DNA of 64,000 nucleotides, taken from Ruminococcus sp. GTDB taxonomy: Bacteria > Bacillota > Clostridia > Oscillospirales > Ruminococcaceae. Where the stretch lies: assembly GCA_017529875.1 (NCBI GenBank), contig JAFXNC010000005.1, positions 1-64,000 of the forward strand. Reading direction: 5' to 3'. A model generated the notes under the pieces. It ran no database searches and had not been told where the DNA came from. It was given only the letters and a program-made list of their open reading frames with translations. Positions 38,937-47,674 of the stretch are shown here, in pieces (positions within the stretch are counted from its first letter, which is position 1; every line of letters starts with the position of its first letter). Both the position numbers and the translations under genes were made by a program.

Positions 38937-39812
38937 TCAGATCACCACGGTGATGCTCAGCCGACCGCTGTCGAGGGAGGCTGTGATGCTGCCGCCCATC
39001 TGCTCCACGAAGCTCCGGGCTATCGAGAGACCAAGCCCCGTGGCGCTGCGGGCGGCCTCCACGGTGTAGAACCGGTCAAAGAGCCGCTCCACCTGGGTCT
39101 GTGTGAGGGCGCGGGCGGTGTTGGAGAAGGTCACAACCCCCTGGGCGGTAAGGCTCACGTACAGGTCTCCGTCGGAGTATTTGAGGGCGTTGTTCATGAG
39201 GTTGGCGAAGACCCTCGACAGCGCCGCCTTGTCAAGCTTCCTGATGACCGGCTCCTCGGTGAGCTCCACCACAGGCTCTATGCCCCGCTCGGAAAGGGCG
39301 GCGTAGTAGCTCATGATGCAGTCCTCCAGCACCGCTCCCACCGAGGTCTCCTCCGGCTCGCCGAGGCCGGAATTTGAGAGTATCACCGAGTAGCGGAACA
39401 GTTCCTCTGTGAGCTGCTTCATGGCAACGGCTCTGCCCTCGATTATTTTCAGATAGTTGTCAAGCTGCTCAGGCTTGTCGATGCGCTTCATCATTTCTAA
39501 GTATCCCATGATCGCGGTCAGGGGGGTGCGCAGGTCGTGGGAGATGTTGGTGACGGCCTCCTTCAGCTCCCTATCGCCGTTGAGGTAGCGGAGCTGTTCG
39601 CGCCTGATCTGCCGTAGCTTCCGGTCGAGGCCGTCGGCAAGGCGGCGCATCTCCTTGTCCGAGGAGGTGATGCCGATAACGGCGTTGGTGTCCTCCGAGA
39701 GGATCATATCCAGCTGTGAAAGTATCTCCCTGGCGCTCCTGCGCAGGAGGTATATTTTTATTGACAGGAGTATGCAAATACCCGCGAGTATGCCTGCAAG
39801 CAGCCACGCCAT
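38937..39812 (-). CDS. Sensor histidine kinase with a single N-terminal helix
   Basis: 291 residues. One membrane helix (MAWLLAGILAGICILLSIKI) is followed by a linker, the H-box NISHDLRTPLTAI with the phosphorylated His, N-box LMNNALKYS, and G-box ATGLGLSIARSFVEQMGG. There is no extracellular sensor loop, as in kinases of bacitracin/lantibiotic-response systems that sense through their transporter. It is the last gene of the operon begun by the response regulator at 45487. Confidence 0.92.
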   Translation of the reverse strand: MAWLLAGILAGICILLSIKIYLLRRSAREILSQLDMILSEDTNAVIGITSSDKEMRRLADGLDRKLRQIRREQLRYLNGDRELKEAVTNISHDLRTPLTAIMGYLEMMKRIDKPEQLDNYLKIIEGRAVAMKQLTEELFRYSVILSNSGLGEPEETSVGAVLEDCIMSYYAALSERGIEPVVELTEEPVIRKLDKAALSRVFANLMNNALKYSDGDLYVSLTAQGVVTFSNTARALTQTQVERLFDRFYTVEAARSATGLGLSIARSFVEQMGGSITASLDSGRLSITVVI

Positions 39813-39880
39813 AAGCTCACCTCCGATGCGGGATAGTTCTCTTTACAGTATACCACAACCGCCCCGCCTCTGCAAGAGCC

Positions 39881-40783
39881 TCAGCGTATATTTCTGCGCC
39901 TCAGTATCAGTATCCCTGCCGCCGTGAATACCAGCGCCGTCCCCGCCTGATACAGCGGGAAACAGGGGTAATATACCTGCTCCTCAACGTCGAAGGTGCT
40001 GTGATCCAGGTCCTTTTTGAGGTCATCAAAATAGCTGTCATCGTAGCCGCCGGTGAGAGGGAAGTACTCGTATACCGAGATGTAGACCTGCATAAACGGG
40101 TCGCAGAATATCGCGGTCTTCATCAGGGTGCGTGCTGCACCGCCGATGTATGCGGGGTCTTCAACGGTGACGTAATTGTCCGTTCCGTATTCGTTGCGCT
40201 CGTAGAGGCGGGGCGACCACAGGAGCCTTTGCAGCCTCAGTCCGCCCACAATGCAGACCACCAAAAGCAGCGTGCAGGCCACCACCGCCAGCGCTCTGTA
40301 AGAGCAGAAGATACAGCAGCACAGCACTGTCATTATCACCGCGCACAGCAGATACCCGCCCAGCATGGTCAGGAACATCCTTGCAAGCAGCAGCCACTCT
40401 TTTTCAGCCAACATCGCCTCTCCCCGTATGACTATGGGCACCGTCACCAGCGCGAACAGCAACGCCGCCGTGAGCATATTCACAAGTATCTCCGACAGCA
40501 GGAACCGGGTCTTTGTAACGCCGCAGATCAGCTTGTTTCGCACCGTGCCGTGGGAGAATTCCCGGCAGGTATGAACAGGTATCAGTATCGCCGGCAGGAA
40601 CATCACAACGGTGTGCGCCAGGCAGGAGAATTCATGAATATAGATACAGTTTTCCTGCTGGTCAATTACCGCCTCAAAGCTCAGCCCGAAGCTGCACCCG
40701 ATGAACACCGCCGCCGCCGCCGCCAGCAGAGACAGCGGTGAGAACAAGTGTGTTCGCATTGTAGTCCTGAGAAGTGAACGCAT
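39881..40783 (-). CDS. ABC-2 permease of antimicrobial-peptide type, paralogue D
   Basis: 300 residues with about six hydrophobic helices and a long extracellular loop. The conserved CREFSHGTVRNKLICGVTKT block and the final FTAAGILILRRRNIR tail mark it as a paralogue of the three permeases upstream. Membrane partner of the ABC ATPase at 43761. The loop (YIGGAARTLMKTAIFCDPFM) is the most variable part and may bind the peptide. It is nearest the kinase. Confidence 0.85.
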   Translation of the reverse strand: MRSLLRTTMRTHLFSPLSLLAAAAAVFIGCSFGLSFEAVIDQQENCIYIHEFSCLAHTVVMFLPAILIPVHTCREFSHGTVRNKLICGVTKTRFLLSEILVNMLTAALLFALVTVPIVIRGEAMLAEKEWLLLARMFLTMLGGYLLCAVIMTVLCCCIFCSYRALAVVACTLLLVVCIVGGLRLQRLLWSPRLYERNEYGTDNYVTVEDPAYIGGAARTLMKTAIFCDPFMQVYISVYEYFPLTGGYDDSYFDDLKKDLDHSTFDVEEQVYYPCFPLYQAGTALVFTAAGILILRRRNIR

Positions 40784-40810
40784 ATCGCAACAGTCCTTTT
40801 TCTTGTACAG

Positions 40811-41758
40811 TCAGTTTATGTTTATCTTTCTGAATAAAAGCACTCCGCCGATCAGCAGTACCAGTATGAACGCCCCGGAATACAGCGGCAGATAACTGTA
40901 ATTGCGGTATATCTCCCAGCGGAAATCAATGTCCTCCCCCATGGCATCGAGGGCTGCCAGATCCACTTCCAGCTCCTCGTCGTCGAAGTCATAGAGGCGC
41001 ATTACCCTTTCCACCGTCCTGAATTGCGCATAGGGGTCGAGAAAGTAGAGGGTCTTGTATACGATCCTCTTCGTGCCGCTCACATAGAACTCGTTGGGCT
41101 GTTCTCTGAACTGTGCGTAGACCAAATTGCCGTTCTCATCCTTTTCCAGCTCCACGGGGTATTTGTCTTCGTCTTCAACTTCCTCCCGGGTGGGGTAGTA
41201 TACCATGTAGCCGTCGTATTTGTTCTCGTTGAGCGGTCTGCCGAGGCCGTCCTCCGCTATGCCGAAGCCTATCGCCGCCGCCAGCAGCACCACCGCCGCC
41301 ACAGGCAGCCGGGGTATGCACAGCGCCAGCACCGCGCTGCCCACGGTTATCAGCAGGGTAGTGGAGTAAATTATCATCACCACGCCCAGGAGCATTTCGC
41401 TGCTCATGCTCTTGGTGAACCCCGAGCGCCCGATGAGAAAATAGGGCACGCTCACGATAGTGTAAAGCACCGTAGAGCAGATAGCCGCCGAAACGATCAG
41501 CGAGAAGAATATCTTCCCTCGGGAGTAGCCCAGGGTGAGCTTGTTGCGCAGGGTGCCGTCGGTATGCTCCCGTCCCAGGTTGAGCAGCGTCACCGCCGCG
41601 CACAGCAGCACGGTGAAGATGAAGTACTTCACGTCGAAGCCGTCGGCCTTGACATTCAGCCCGCCGTTGATGCCGAAGAACAGCTCCGCAGCAGCCGCCA
41701 GCAGGAAAAGCTTCCCGAAGGTGAGGTGCTTTAGGTTGGTCATTATAAGTCTGAACAT
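40811..41758 (-). CDS. ABC-2 permease of antimicrobial-peptide type, paralogue C
   Basis: 315 residues. LGREHTDGTLRNKLTLGYSR is its version of the shared cytoplasmic block, and LFRKININ the end. The extracellular loop is acidic and aromatic (YMVYYPTREEVEDEDKYPVE). It lacks an ATPase of its own and lies 39 bases after paralogue B. Confidence 0.85.
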   Translation of the reverse strand: MFRLIMTNLKHLTFGKLFLLAAAAELFFGINGGLNVKADGFDVKYFIFTVLLCAAVTLLNLGREHTDGTLRNKLTLGYSRGKIFFSLIVSAAICSTVLYTIVSVPYFLIGRSGFTKSMSSEMLLGVVMIIYSTTLLITVGSAVLALCIPRLPVAAVVLLAAAIGFGIAEDGLGRPLNENKYDGYMVYYPTREEVEDEDKYPVELEKDENGNLVYAQFREQPNEFYVSGTKRIVYKTLYFLDPYAQFRTVERVMRLYDFDDEELEVDLAALDAMGEDIDFRWEIYRNYSYLPLYSGAFILVLLIGGVLLFRKININ

Positions 41759-41782
41759 TATATCTCACTCCGTTTTATTGTC

Positions 41783-41870
41783 CGTTTATTTGTACAGTTA
41801 GTATATATTTCTCTTCCTGAATATCAGTACCCCGATCGCCGTGAACACCGCACATTCACCCAGGGTCCAC
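41783..41870 (-). repeat. Duplicated end-of-permease segment, copy 1
   Basis: About 88 bp covering the last codons of paralogue B and the following gap. It is nearly identical to 42768-42856, a sign of recent tandem duplication or gene conversion between permeases. Confidence 0.75.
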
Positions 41871-42742
41871 AGCGGGTACACCGCGAAACCATCCGCTCCC
41901 TCAAACATATAGCAGGAGCCCCAGGTGAGCTTGTCGTTTACAGTCTCCTTGGCAAAGCTCAGATACTCATCGAGGGTAAAGGCTTCGGTGCAGGTGTTGA
42001 GTATGGTCTCGGCAGTATACACCCCGGCTTTTCCGGTGAGCAGCAGCAAGACCTTCATAGTCTCCCGCTCTGCCCCTGAGACCCGGCGGCTGTTGGGGGT
42101 GTATTCCACCTCGGACATATGCTCCTCGTATTTGCCGGTGTCCTTGTTCTGCACTATGTCTGTGATAAGTCTTTCGGAAAACTGCGGCTCGGAAAGCCTG
42201 CCGTTGAGTTGTGTTGCGGCGAAGTTCAGTCCGAACCACATCCCGGCACAGAGTATCAGCGCTATGACCTTACTCTGTATGATGCAGCTAATCACCGCGC
42301 AAAGCACTCCGTTAAAAACAAGATACAGAAGTATCAGTCCGAAGGCGATAAACAGTATTTCCGAGGAATACAACGAGTAAAACTGCTTGTTTCCCAGCAG
42401 TATAAGCGGAGCCGCAGTCAGCAGGAAAACAAGTGCGGCATCGACTGCCGAGGCAACGATCTGCGCCGTAATAAACTGCGCTTTTGAGACTCCTGTGATG
42501 AGCTTGCTGCGCACCGTCCCATCGGAGAATTCGGTGCATACCGACCATACCGTGATGACGCTGACTATCATTCCCGCCAACACGAAAGGTGTCTCGTCGA
42601 GGCTGTACATGAAGTCCTCGGAGGGCTTCTTTGTATTCCCGAGGCCGAACATGACCCCGATGAAAAGCGCAGCCGCAGCCGCGAGGGCAAATGATGTTCT
42701 CTTGATATGAAGCCGCAGGGTCAGCCTGATAAGTCGCAGCAT
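41798..42742 (-). CDS. ABC-2 permease of antimicrobial-peptide type, paralogue B
   Basis: 314 residues. CTEFSDGTVRSKLITGVSKA is the shared block, and the C-terminus LGECAVFTAIGVLIFRKRNI is almost the same as that of paralogue A. The middle loop (YEEHMSEVEYTPNSRRVSGA) is different. The ATG follows the gap of 40 bases from paralogue A. Confidence 0.85.
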   Translation of the reverse strand: MLRLIRLTLRLHIKRTSFALAAAAALFIGVMFGLGNTKKPSEDFMYSLDETPFVLAGMIVSVITVWSVCTEFSDGTVRSKLITGVSKAQFITAQIVASAVDAALVFLLTAAPLILLGNKQFYSLYSSEILFIAFGLILLYLVFNGVLCAVISCIIQSKVIALILCAGMWFGLNFAATQLNGRLSEPQFSERLITDIVQNKDTGKYEEHMSEVEYTPNSRRVSGAERETMKVLLLLTGKAGVYTAETILNTCTEAFTLDEYLSFAKETVNDKLTWGSCYMFEGADGFAVYPLWTLGECAVFTAIGVLIFRKRNIY

Positions 42743-42767
42743 AGTTTATTCACTCCGTATTTGGTAT

Positions 42768-42856
42768 CCGTTTATTTGTACAGTTAGATAATATTTCTCT
42801 TCCTGAATATCATTACCCCGATCGCCGTGAACACCGCACATTCACCCAGGGTCCAC
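42768..42856 (-). repeat. Duplicated end-of-permease segment, copy 2
   Basis: Counterpart of 41783-41870 at the end of paralogue A. Confidence 0.75.
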
Positions 42857-43701
42857 GCGATCGCCTTCCACAGGTCGATGTATGCGCTGCAATTGAAATC
42901 GCAGTGCTCCTCAAATCTGTTCTCGTAGTATTTTGCTCTTGCGGCGTCGGGGGCGTTCACCGTATCGACGCACGCATGGCTCAGCTGATCTGCGATGTTG
43001 AGGCATGAGAAGGGCGACAGCCGGAACCCCACATAGAGCGCCGCTCTTGCCTTACCCTTGACGCAGCTGTTGTTGGGGATCGTTTCCACGGTGACTATCG
43101 AATCAATGATGTTCTCCCCGGACTCGTCGTAGACGAAAAGCTCCGACCGGTTGCCCTGATATTCCTCGGGCTGGAGCATCTTTCCCTCCGCCCACATTGA
43201 GCCTGCGACAAGTCCCACGCTCATGATCCCGCAGAGCAGCACAGCCATTTTCGTCTGCGTCAGGCAGGTGAGCACCGCGAATATCACCGCCGCTGCAACG
43301 GTCATGGTCAGCAGCAGGAGCACTATCCACAGCCCCTTTGCAGTGTTCTGCGAAGGGAGCAGGGCGTTCTGGGTTATCAAGTCATAGGGGATGAGTGTTA
43401 TCAGGAGCATTATCACCGCATCGGCGATAGCGGCGATCACCTGTGCCATGAGGAACTGTGTCTTTGTCACCCCGGCGGTGAGCTTGTTGCGCAGGGTGCC
43501 GTCGGAAAACTCCGTCCCCGCGCCGAAGCATACCGGCACCGCAGTAAGCACCGCTATGAACAAAAACGGCACCGCCCGGAACGTGTTATGCTCATCGTTG
43601 AAAATATACATCCCGCAAATGCCCAGCGCCCCCGTGCAGGAAAACAGGAAAGCCTTGCTGTGCAGATGCACCCGGAGGGTGTTTTTTATAAGTCTTAACA
43701 T
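42784..43701 (-). CDS. ABC-2 permease of antimicrobial-peptide type, paralogue A
   Basis: 305 residues. GTEFSDGTLRNKLTAGVTKT is the shared block, and the tail LGECAVFTAIGVMIFRKRNI matches paralogue B. About six helices. It is the first permease after the ATPase gene. The extracellular loop carries DESGENIIDSIVTVETIPNN. In known CprABC or LanFEG systems two permeases form the channel; here four are available. Confidence 0.85.
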   Translation of the reverse strand: MLRLIKNTLRVHLHSKAFLFSCTGALGICGMYIFNDEHNTFRAVPFLFIAVLTAVPVCFGAGTEFSDGTLRNKLTAGVTKTQFLMAQVIAAIADAVIMLLITLIPYDLITQNALLPSQNTAKGLWIVLLLLTMTVAAAVIFAVLTCLTQTKMAVLLCGIMSVGLVAGSMWAEGKMLQPEEYQGNRSELFVYDESGENIIDSIVTVETIPNNSCVKGKARAALYVGFRLSPFSCLNIADQLSHACVDTVNAPDAARAKYYENRFEEHCDFNCSAYIDLWKAIAWTLGECAVFTAIGVMIFRKRNII

Positions 43702-43760
43702 ATATATGCCTCCGTATATGCCTGCGTTTTGTTGTCCGTAAAACTGTACAGTTACAGTTG

Positions 43761-44663
43761 TCAGCCGCCCACCAGGTCGATGAAGTAGCTCTCCAGACTC
43801 TCGTCCGCCTCGGAGACCGAGATCAGCTCGCAGCCTTCATTCATAAGCTCTTTTGTGAGCTGTGTTATGGGTATCTTCTGATAAATCTTGGCTTCGGTGT
43901 CCGAGATCATCTCGTACTCCGCACCCAGCCTGTCCAGTACCCGCGCCAGCGCCCTGGTGTCCGAGACCTCGGCCTTCATGCACTTGCGGGTCTGACGTTC
44001 AAGCTCCTCGGCACTGATCTCCCGGACTATCCTGCCCTTGTCAACAAAGCCGTAATGTGTGGCCAGCAGCGCCAGCTCCGAAAGTATGTGGCTGGATATC
44101 AGCACCGTGATGTTCCGCTCACGGTTGAGCTTGAGTATCAGCTCTCTTATCTCCACGATGCCCTGGGGGTCGAGGCCGTTTATGGGCTCGTCCAGCAGCA
44201 GGAGATCCGGGCTGCCCGCCAGCGCCACCGCGATGCCGAGACGCTGCTTCATGCCCAGGGAGAACCGCCTTGCTTTTTTCTTGCCGGTGTCCGCCAGCCC
44301 CACCAGGGTCAGCAGCTCGTCTATGCCCTCGTCCGAGGGGAGCCCCAGCAGGGAATACTGCACCTTCATGTTCTCCCGGGCGGTCATGTTCAGGTAGATA
44401 GCGGGCTTTTCAATGACGGCGCCCATCCTCCTGCGGGACTGCACGATCCTGCGCTCGCTCCGGTCGATGCCGTAAATTGAATAACTGCCGGATGTGGGCT
44501 CCTGCAAGCCGCAGACTACTCTCATCAGTGTGGTCTTGCCGGCGCCGTTACGCCCTACCAGGCCGTAAACAGAGCCCTTGGGAACGTTCATAGTCAGCCC
44601 GTCCAGGGCGACGTATCTTCTGTAACGCTTATGGATATCGTTGGTTCTGAGCACGTATTCCAT
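43761..44663 (-). CDS. ABC transporter ATPase (BcrA/LanF/CprA-like)
   Basis: 300 residues. Walker A GRNGAGKTTL, the signature FSLGMKQRLGIAVALAG, Walker B LLLLDEPINGLDP and the C-terminal dimer domain are complete. YGLVGRNGAGKTTLMRVVCG and VIEKPAIYLNMTARENM are typical of the bacitracin/lantibiotic immunity ATPases. It should power the four permeases downstream and remove or release antimicrobial peptides. Confidence 0.93.
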   Translation of the reverse strand: MEYVLRTNDIHKRYRRYVALDGLTMNVPKGSVYGLVGRNGAGKTTLMRVVCGLQEPTSGSYSIYGIDRSERRIVQSRRRMGAVIEKPAIYLNMTARENMKVQYSLLGLPSDEGIDELLTLVGLADTGKKKARRFSLGMKQRLGIAVALAGSPDLLLLDEPINGLDPQGIVEIRELILKLNRERNITVLISSHILSELALLATHYGFVDKGRIVREISAEELERQTRKCMKAEVSDTRALARVLDRLGAEYEMISDTEAKIYQKIPITQLTKELMNEGCELISVSEADESLESYFIDLVGG

Positions 44664-44830
44664 TGTTCATCCTTCCTTTCTGAAAACAGTATAACATTCA
44701 ATGGTCAAGAAAGCAGCCAAGAAAAGGTCAAGATTTGGTCAAGATTTTTCATCGCACAACGCATAATGCACAATGCACAATTACGGTTTTCTTTCCGCGG
44801 AGTTGTGCATTGTGCATTTTGAGTCGTGCA
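44664..44830. repeat. Gap with perfect 13-bp inverted repeat
   Basis: GCACAATGCACAA (44768-44780) and TTGTGCATTGTGC (44803-44815) are perfect arms 22 bases apart, between the response regulator and the ATPase gene. It resembles small dispersed palindromes of clostridial genomes and might act as an intra-operon attenuator. No gene. Confidence 0.55.
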
Positions 44831-45487
44831 TTATTTCAGCCGGAAACCTATGCCGTAGACGGCTTCGATGTGGTCGGTGCCGTCGGCGGACTGGAGCTTG
44901 CGGCGCATATTCGAGATGTGCTGTTTAAGAGAGCGCTCAGTGCAGTCGGGAGTGTCGAGGCTTATCTTATCGAGGATAGTCGTCCTGCCCACAGGGCGGC
45001 CGTCGTTCTGCATCAGCAGCTTGAGTATGGCGCACTCTGTCCGGGTCAGGTGTACTTCGTTGCCGCCGGCTTTGACCGTCAGCGTATCGGGGTAAAGGGT
45101 CAGTCCGCAGCAGCTCACCGAGCCGTCCCCCGGGGCGGCGGACTTGCGCAGCTGCACAGCTATCCTCGCCAGCAGCTCCTGCACCTCGAAGGGTTTTGTG
45201 ACGTAGTCGGCAGCGCCGTTCATCAGCAGGCTCACCTTGTCGGAGACATCGGCTTTGGCGCTCACCACGATCACAGGCACGCCCTCTGTTAGCGGCAGCA
45301 GCTCCTCTCCCGACAGCCCCGGCAGCATCAGGTCCAGCAGCATAAGGTCGGGTCGGGAGGCCTTCAGCGAATACAGCGCCTCCGTCCCGGAGTAGGCTCT
45401 CGACACCGAATACCCCTCGCCGGTAAGTATCTCCTGCAGCATATTGCCTATGTGTATATCGTCGTCAACGATAAGTATACTGTACAT
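44831..45487 (-). CDS. OmpR-family response regulator
   Basis: 218 residues from MYSILIVDDDIHIGNMLQEI; GAGGGTG lies before the ATG at 45487. It has the acidic pocket Asp-Asp-Asp, the phospho-acceptor in LMLLDLMLPG, the Lys in YVTKPFEV and a winged-helix output domain (TRTECAILKLLMQNDGRPVG). Partner of the kinase at 38937. It probably controls the operon, since kinase and regulator flank the transporter genes. Confidence 0.95.
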   Translation of the reverse strand: MYSILIVDDDIHIGNMLQEILTGEGYSVSRAYSGTEALYSLKASRPDLMLLDLMLPGLSGEELLPLTEGVPVIVVSAKADVSDKVSLLMNGAADYVTKPFEVQELLARIAVQLRKSAAPGDGSVSCCGLTLYPDTLTVKAGGNEVHLTRTECAILKLLMQNDGRPVGRTTILDKISLDTPDCTERSLKQHISNMRRKLQSADGTDHIEAVYGIGFRLK

Positions 45488-45519
45488 TTTTTCACCCTCT
45501 GAATAATACTGCTGTACAA

Positions 45520-45549
45520 AACAACGGACTGCACGCAGAACGTGCAGTC
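45520..45549 (-). terminator. Terminator of the Rrf2 gene
   Basis: ACTGCAC and CGTGCAGT arms followed on the minus strand by CCGTTGTTTTG. It separates the Rrf2 gene from the two-component operon. Confidence 0.75.
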
Positions 45550-45554
45550 TGCCG

Positions 45555-45983
45555 TCAAAGCTGTTCGTCCAGTATGCGCTGATCCCTTGCCAGGTCGGCA
45601 ACGGTGATGTTGTCCACCACTCCGTTGATGGCGTCGTAGAGCTTCTTCCACACGCCGAGGGTCACGCAGCGCTCCGCCCGGGGGCAGGTGTTCTGCTCAA
45701 ACTCGAGACAGGCCACCGGTGCCAGGCTCCCCTCCGTGAGCCGCAGTATCATGCCCACGGTGTATTCCTCCGGCGGCTTTGCCAGCATATAGCCGCCGCC
45801 GGTACCCCGGACGCTGCGGACATAACCGGCCTTGCTCAGTACGGATATGATCTGCTCGAGATACTTCTGGCTTATCTCCTGCCGCTCGGCAATATCCTTG
45901 AGCGCGACGTATTTTCCTTCCTCGCAGAGTGCAAGGTCTATCATGAGCCTCAGCGCATAGCGCCCCTTGGTGGATATCTTCAA
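45555..45983 (-). CDS. Rrf2-family transcriptional regulator
   Basis: 142 residues. The likely start is the TTG at 45983, giving MKISTKGRYALRLMIDLAL, the usual Rrf2 beginning; an ATG 9 bases earlier overlaps the AAAGGA ribosome site. The winged helix (IAERQEISQKYLEQIISVLS) and wing (VRGTGGGYMLAKP) are clear. Three Cys in ACLEFEQNTCPRAERC could hold an Fe-S cluster as in IscR-like members. No isc genes are in view; the target is unknown. Confidence 0.9.
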   Translation of the reverse strand: MKISTKGRYALRLMIDLALCEEGKYVALKDIAERQEISQKYLEQIISVLSKAGYVRSVRGTGGGYMLAKPPEEYTVGMILRLTEGSLAPVACLEFEQNTCPRAERCVTLGVWKKLYDAINGVVDNITVADLARDQRILDEQL

Positions 45984-46061
45984 AGCGATCATTCCTTTCG
46001 GTGATTGTCTTATGATAATTATACATCCTGCAAAGAGTTTTGTCAAGGCAGAAAATGCGCA

Positions 46062-47198
46062 TCAATCCTCCTGCCTGCTGACTATGTTGCCGAAGTAGGT
46101 AATGTCGTCGTGAAAGCTGGAAAACGACATGATGATCAGATGCCTTCTGCCCTCCCCGTCGGTGCGGACGATGCCGCTGGTGCCAACGTCGCCCTGGGCG
46201 CTCCATATGAATTCCTTCCAGCCCTCGTCATCGTATTGGAGGTAGTTGTCGCAGTTTTTCGACGGGTAGCCGCACCAGCCCTCCAAGGTCTGATCTGTCT
46301 CGGCAGGCGGGAAGCGCCTGTGCAGGTCGGCATAGCCGATCACATCCAGCACCGACACCACCACCCATGCCTCGTACTCGGTGGCGGTAACAACGCTGTC
46401 CAGCCTGCACTTTACTATGGCGCAGCTGCGGTATATCTCGTCGCTGCTGTTCCCCGACATATACAGCTCAGGGGACAGGTACTCCATGTAAAACTCGCTG
46501 CCAAGCTTCTGCCGGAACCCCATGCATACCCGGAGCAGGTATTTCCTGTGCCTGCGGGGGGTCTTTGTCAGCCGCTCGAAATGAAACTCGTCCAGCGGGG
46601 GAGGGGTCTCGCCCGATCCAAGCCACTCCATGCGCTCGCAGCTGTACGCCCAGCCCGCCATGCCCTCGGGCAGCGCGGTGGACATATCCGCCTCCGACCC
46701 GCAGCAGCCGCAGCGGAATTTTACCCCGTCCTCCCCGAAGGCTCCCCCGGGTATGGACTTCTGCATATACACGAACTCCAGATCGCTGTTTATCAGCTTT
46801 CTCCTGAACTTGCTGTACCCCAGCGAGCGGTAGAGCCGGATGTTGTCAACGCTCTTGGTGCTGGTGAACAGCTCGTACCACCTGCCCGGAAAGCGGCTCT
46901 CAATCTCCCGCAGCAGCATGGTGCCGCAGCCCTTGTGCCTGTGGTCGGGGTGTACCATGAGCTTGCCGATGTGGACGGTACCCTCTTTTTCCTCTGCCCG
47001 GACTGAGCCGATGATCCTGCCGTTTTTGTCGGTCAGTTTCAGTATCAGTCCCCGCTCATACTCCGCCCTCAGTTCCTCCAAAGTCTGTTTCAGCGGCGGT
47101 ATATCCTGCGTTCCGAAAAGCGCCGCCTCGCTCTGATAGGCGAGATATTGCAGCTCCAAGATCTCCGGAAGATCGCCGTATTCGGCTTGGGTTATCAT
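46062..47198 (-). CDS. GNAT acetyltransferase fused to an uncharacterised C-terminal domain
   Basis: About 378 residues. The first 150 residues are a GNAT domain (IGKLMVHPDHRHKGCGTMLL and DNIRLYRSLGYSKFRRK). A Cys-x-Cys-Cys linker (RCGCCGSEADM) leads to about 210 residues with no family I know (CMGFRQKLGSEFYMEYLSPE; YAEVHR-like YADLHRRFPPAE). The ATG at 47198 is 8 bases after GAGG; an overlapping ATG at 47204 is possible. The start overlaps or abuts the previous GNAT gene. Confidence 0.75.
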   Translation of the reverse strand: MITQAEYGDLPEILELQYLAYQSEAALFGTQDIPPLKQTLEELRAEYERGLILKLTDKNGRIIGSVRAEEKEGTVHIGKLMVHPDHRHKGCGTMLLREIESRFPGRWYELFTSTKSVDNIRLYRSLGYSKFRRKLINSDLEFVYMQKSIPGGAFGEDGVKFRCGCCGSEADMSTALPEGMAGWAYSCERMEWLGSGETPPPLDEFHFERLTKTPRRHRKYLLRVCMGFRQKLGSEFYMEYLSPELYMSGNSSDEIYRSCAIVKCRLDSVVTATEYEAWVVVSVLDVIGYADLHRRFPPAETDQTLEGWCGYPSKNCDNYLQYDDEGWKEFIWSAQGDVGTSGIVRTDGEGRRHLIIMSFSSFHDDITYFGNIVSRQED

Positions 47199-47203
47199 AT
47201 TCA

Positions 47204-47662
47204 TCACCTCAGCGACATCACATACACTTGACAGGGATTAGCCTCATCCCAAAGCAGCGGGAACACCTCAAAATACTTGAACCCGCAGCCGGTGTAGAAC
47301 AGATTCGTCTTGTCGTAGTCCTCATACATCCCCGCCTGAACGGTCTTGACCTGCATGAAAGAGTACCCCGTATCCCGGGCAGTTTCCTTGGCCTGTTCTA
47401 CCAGACTGCGCCCGATGCCCTGTCTGTGGTACTCCTTTTTCAAGCCCATAACTGCGATCTCCACGGTGTCCTTTCCGGTCTCCCGCAGGCAGAGAAAACC
47501 CACCGGTTTCCCATCCTCCTCGGCGGCAAAGAATATCCACTCCGCGCAGTCGCGGATGTATTTCTCCCGGTTCTCCTCCACCTCGAACCACTCCTTCAGC
47601 GCTTCGAGAACGTTCCTTGCGATCTTGCTTTTTTCATTCCTGTCGGTTATCTGTCTTATCAT
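47204..47662 (-). CDS. GNAT-family acetyltransferase
   Basis: 152 residues. IAVMGLKKEYHRQGIGRSLV is the acetyl-CoA loop with R-Q-G-I-G, and YDKTNLFYTGCGFKYFEVFP the C-terminal GNAT block. Substrate unknown. It is part of a run of tightly spaced minus-strand genes from the methyltransferase at 48713 to the fusion GNAT. Confidence 0.88.
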   Translation of the reverse strand: MIRQITDRNEKSKIARNVLEALKEWFEVEENREKYIRDCAEWIFFAAEEDGKPVGFLCLRETGKDTVEIAVMGLKKEYHRQGIGRSLVEQAKETARDTGYSFMQVKTVQAGMYEDYDKTNLFYTGCGFKYFEVFPLLWDEANPCQVYVMSLR

Positions 47663-47674
47663 TTTTTTAACTCC

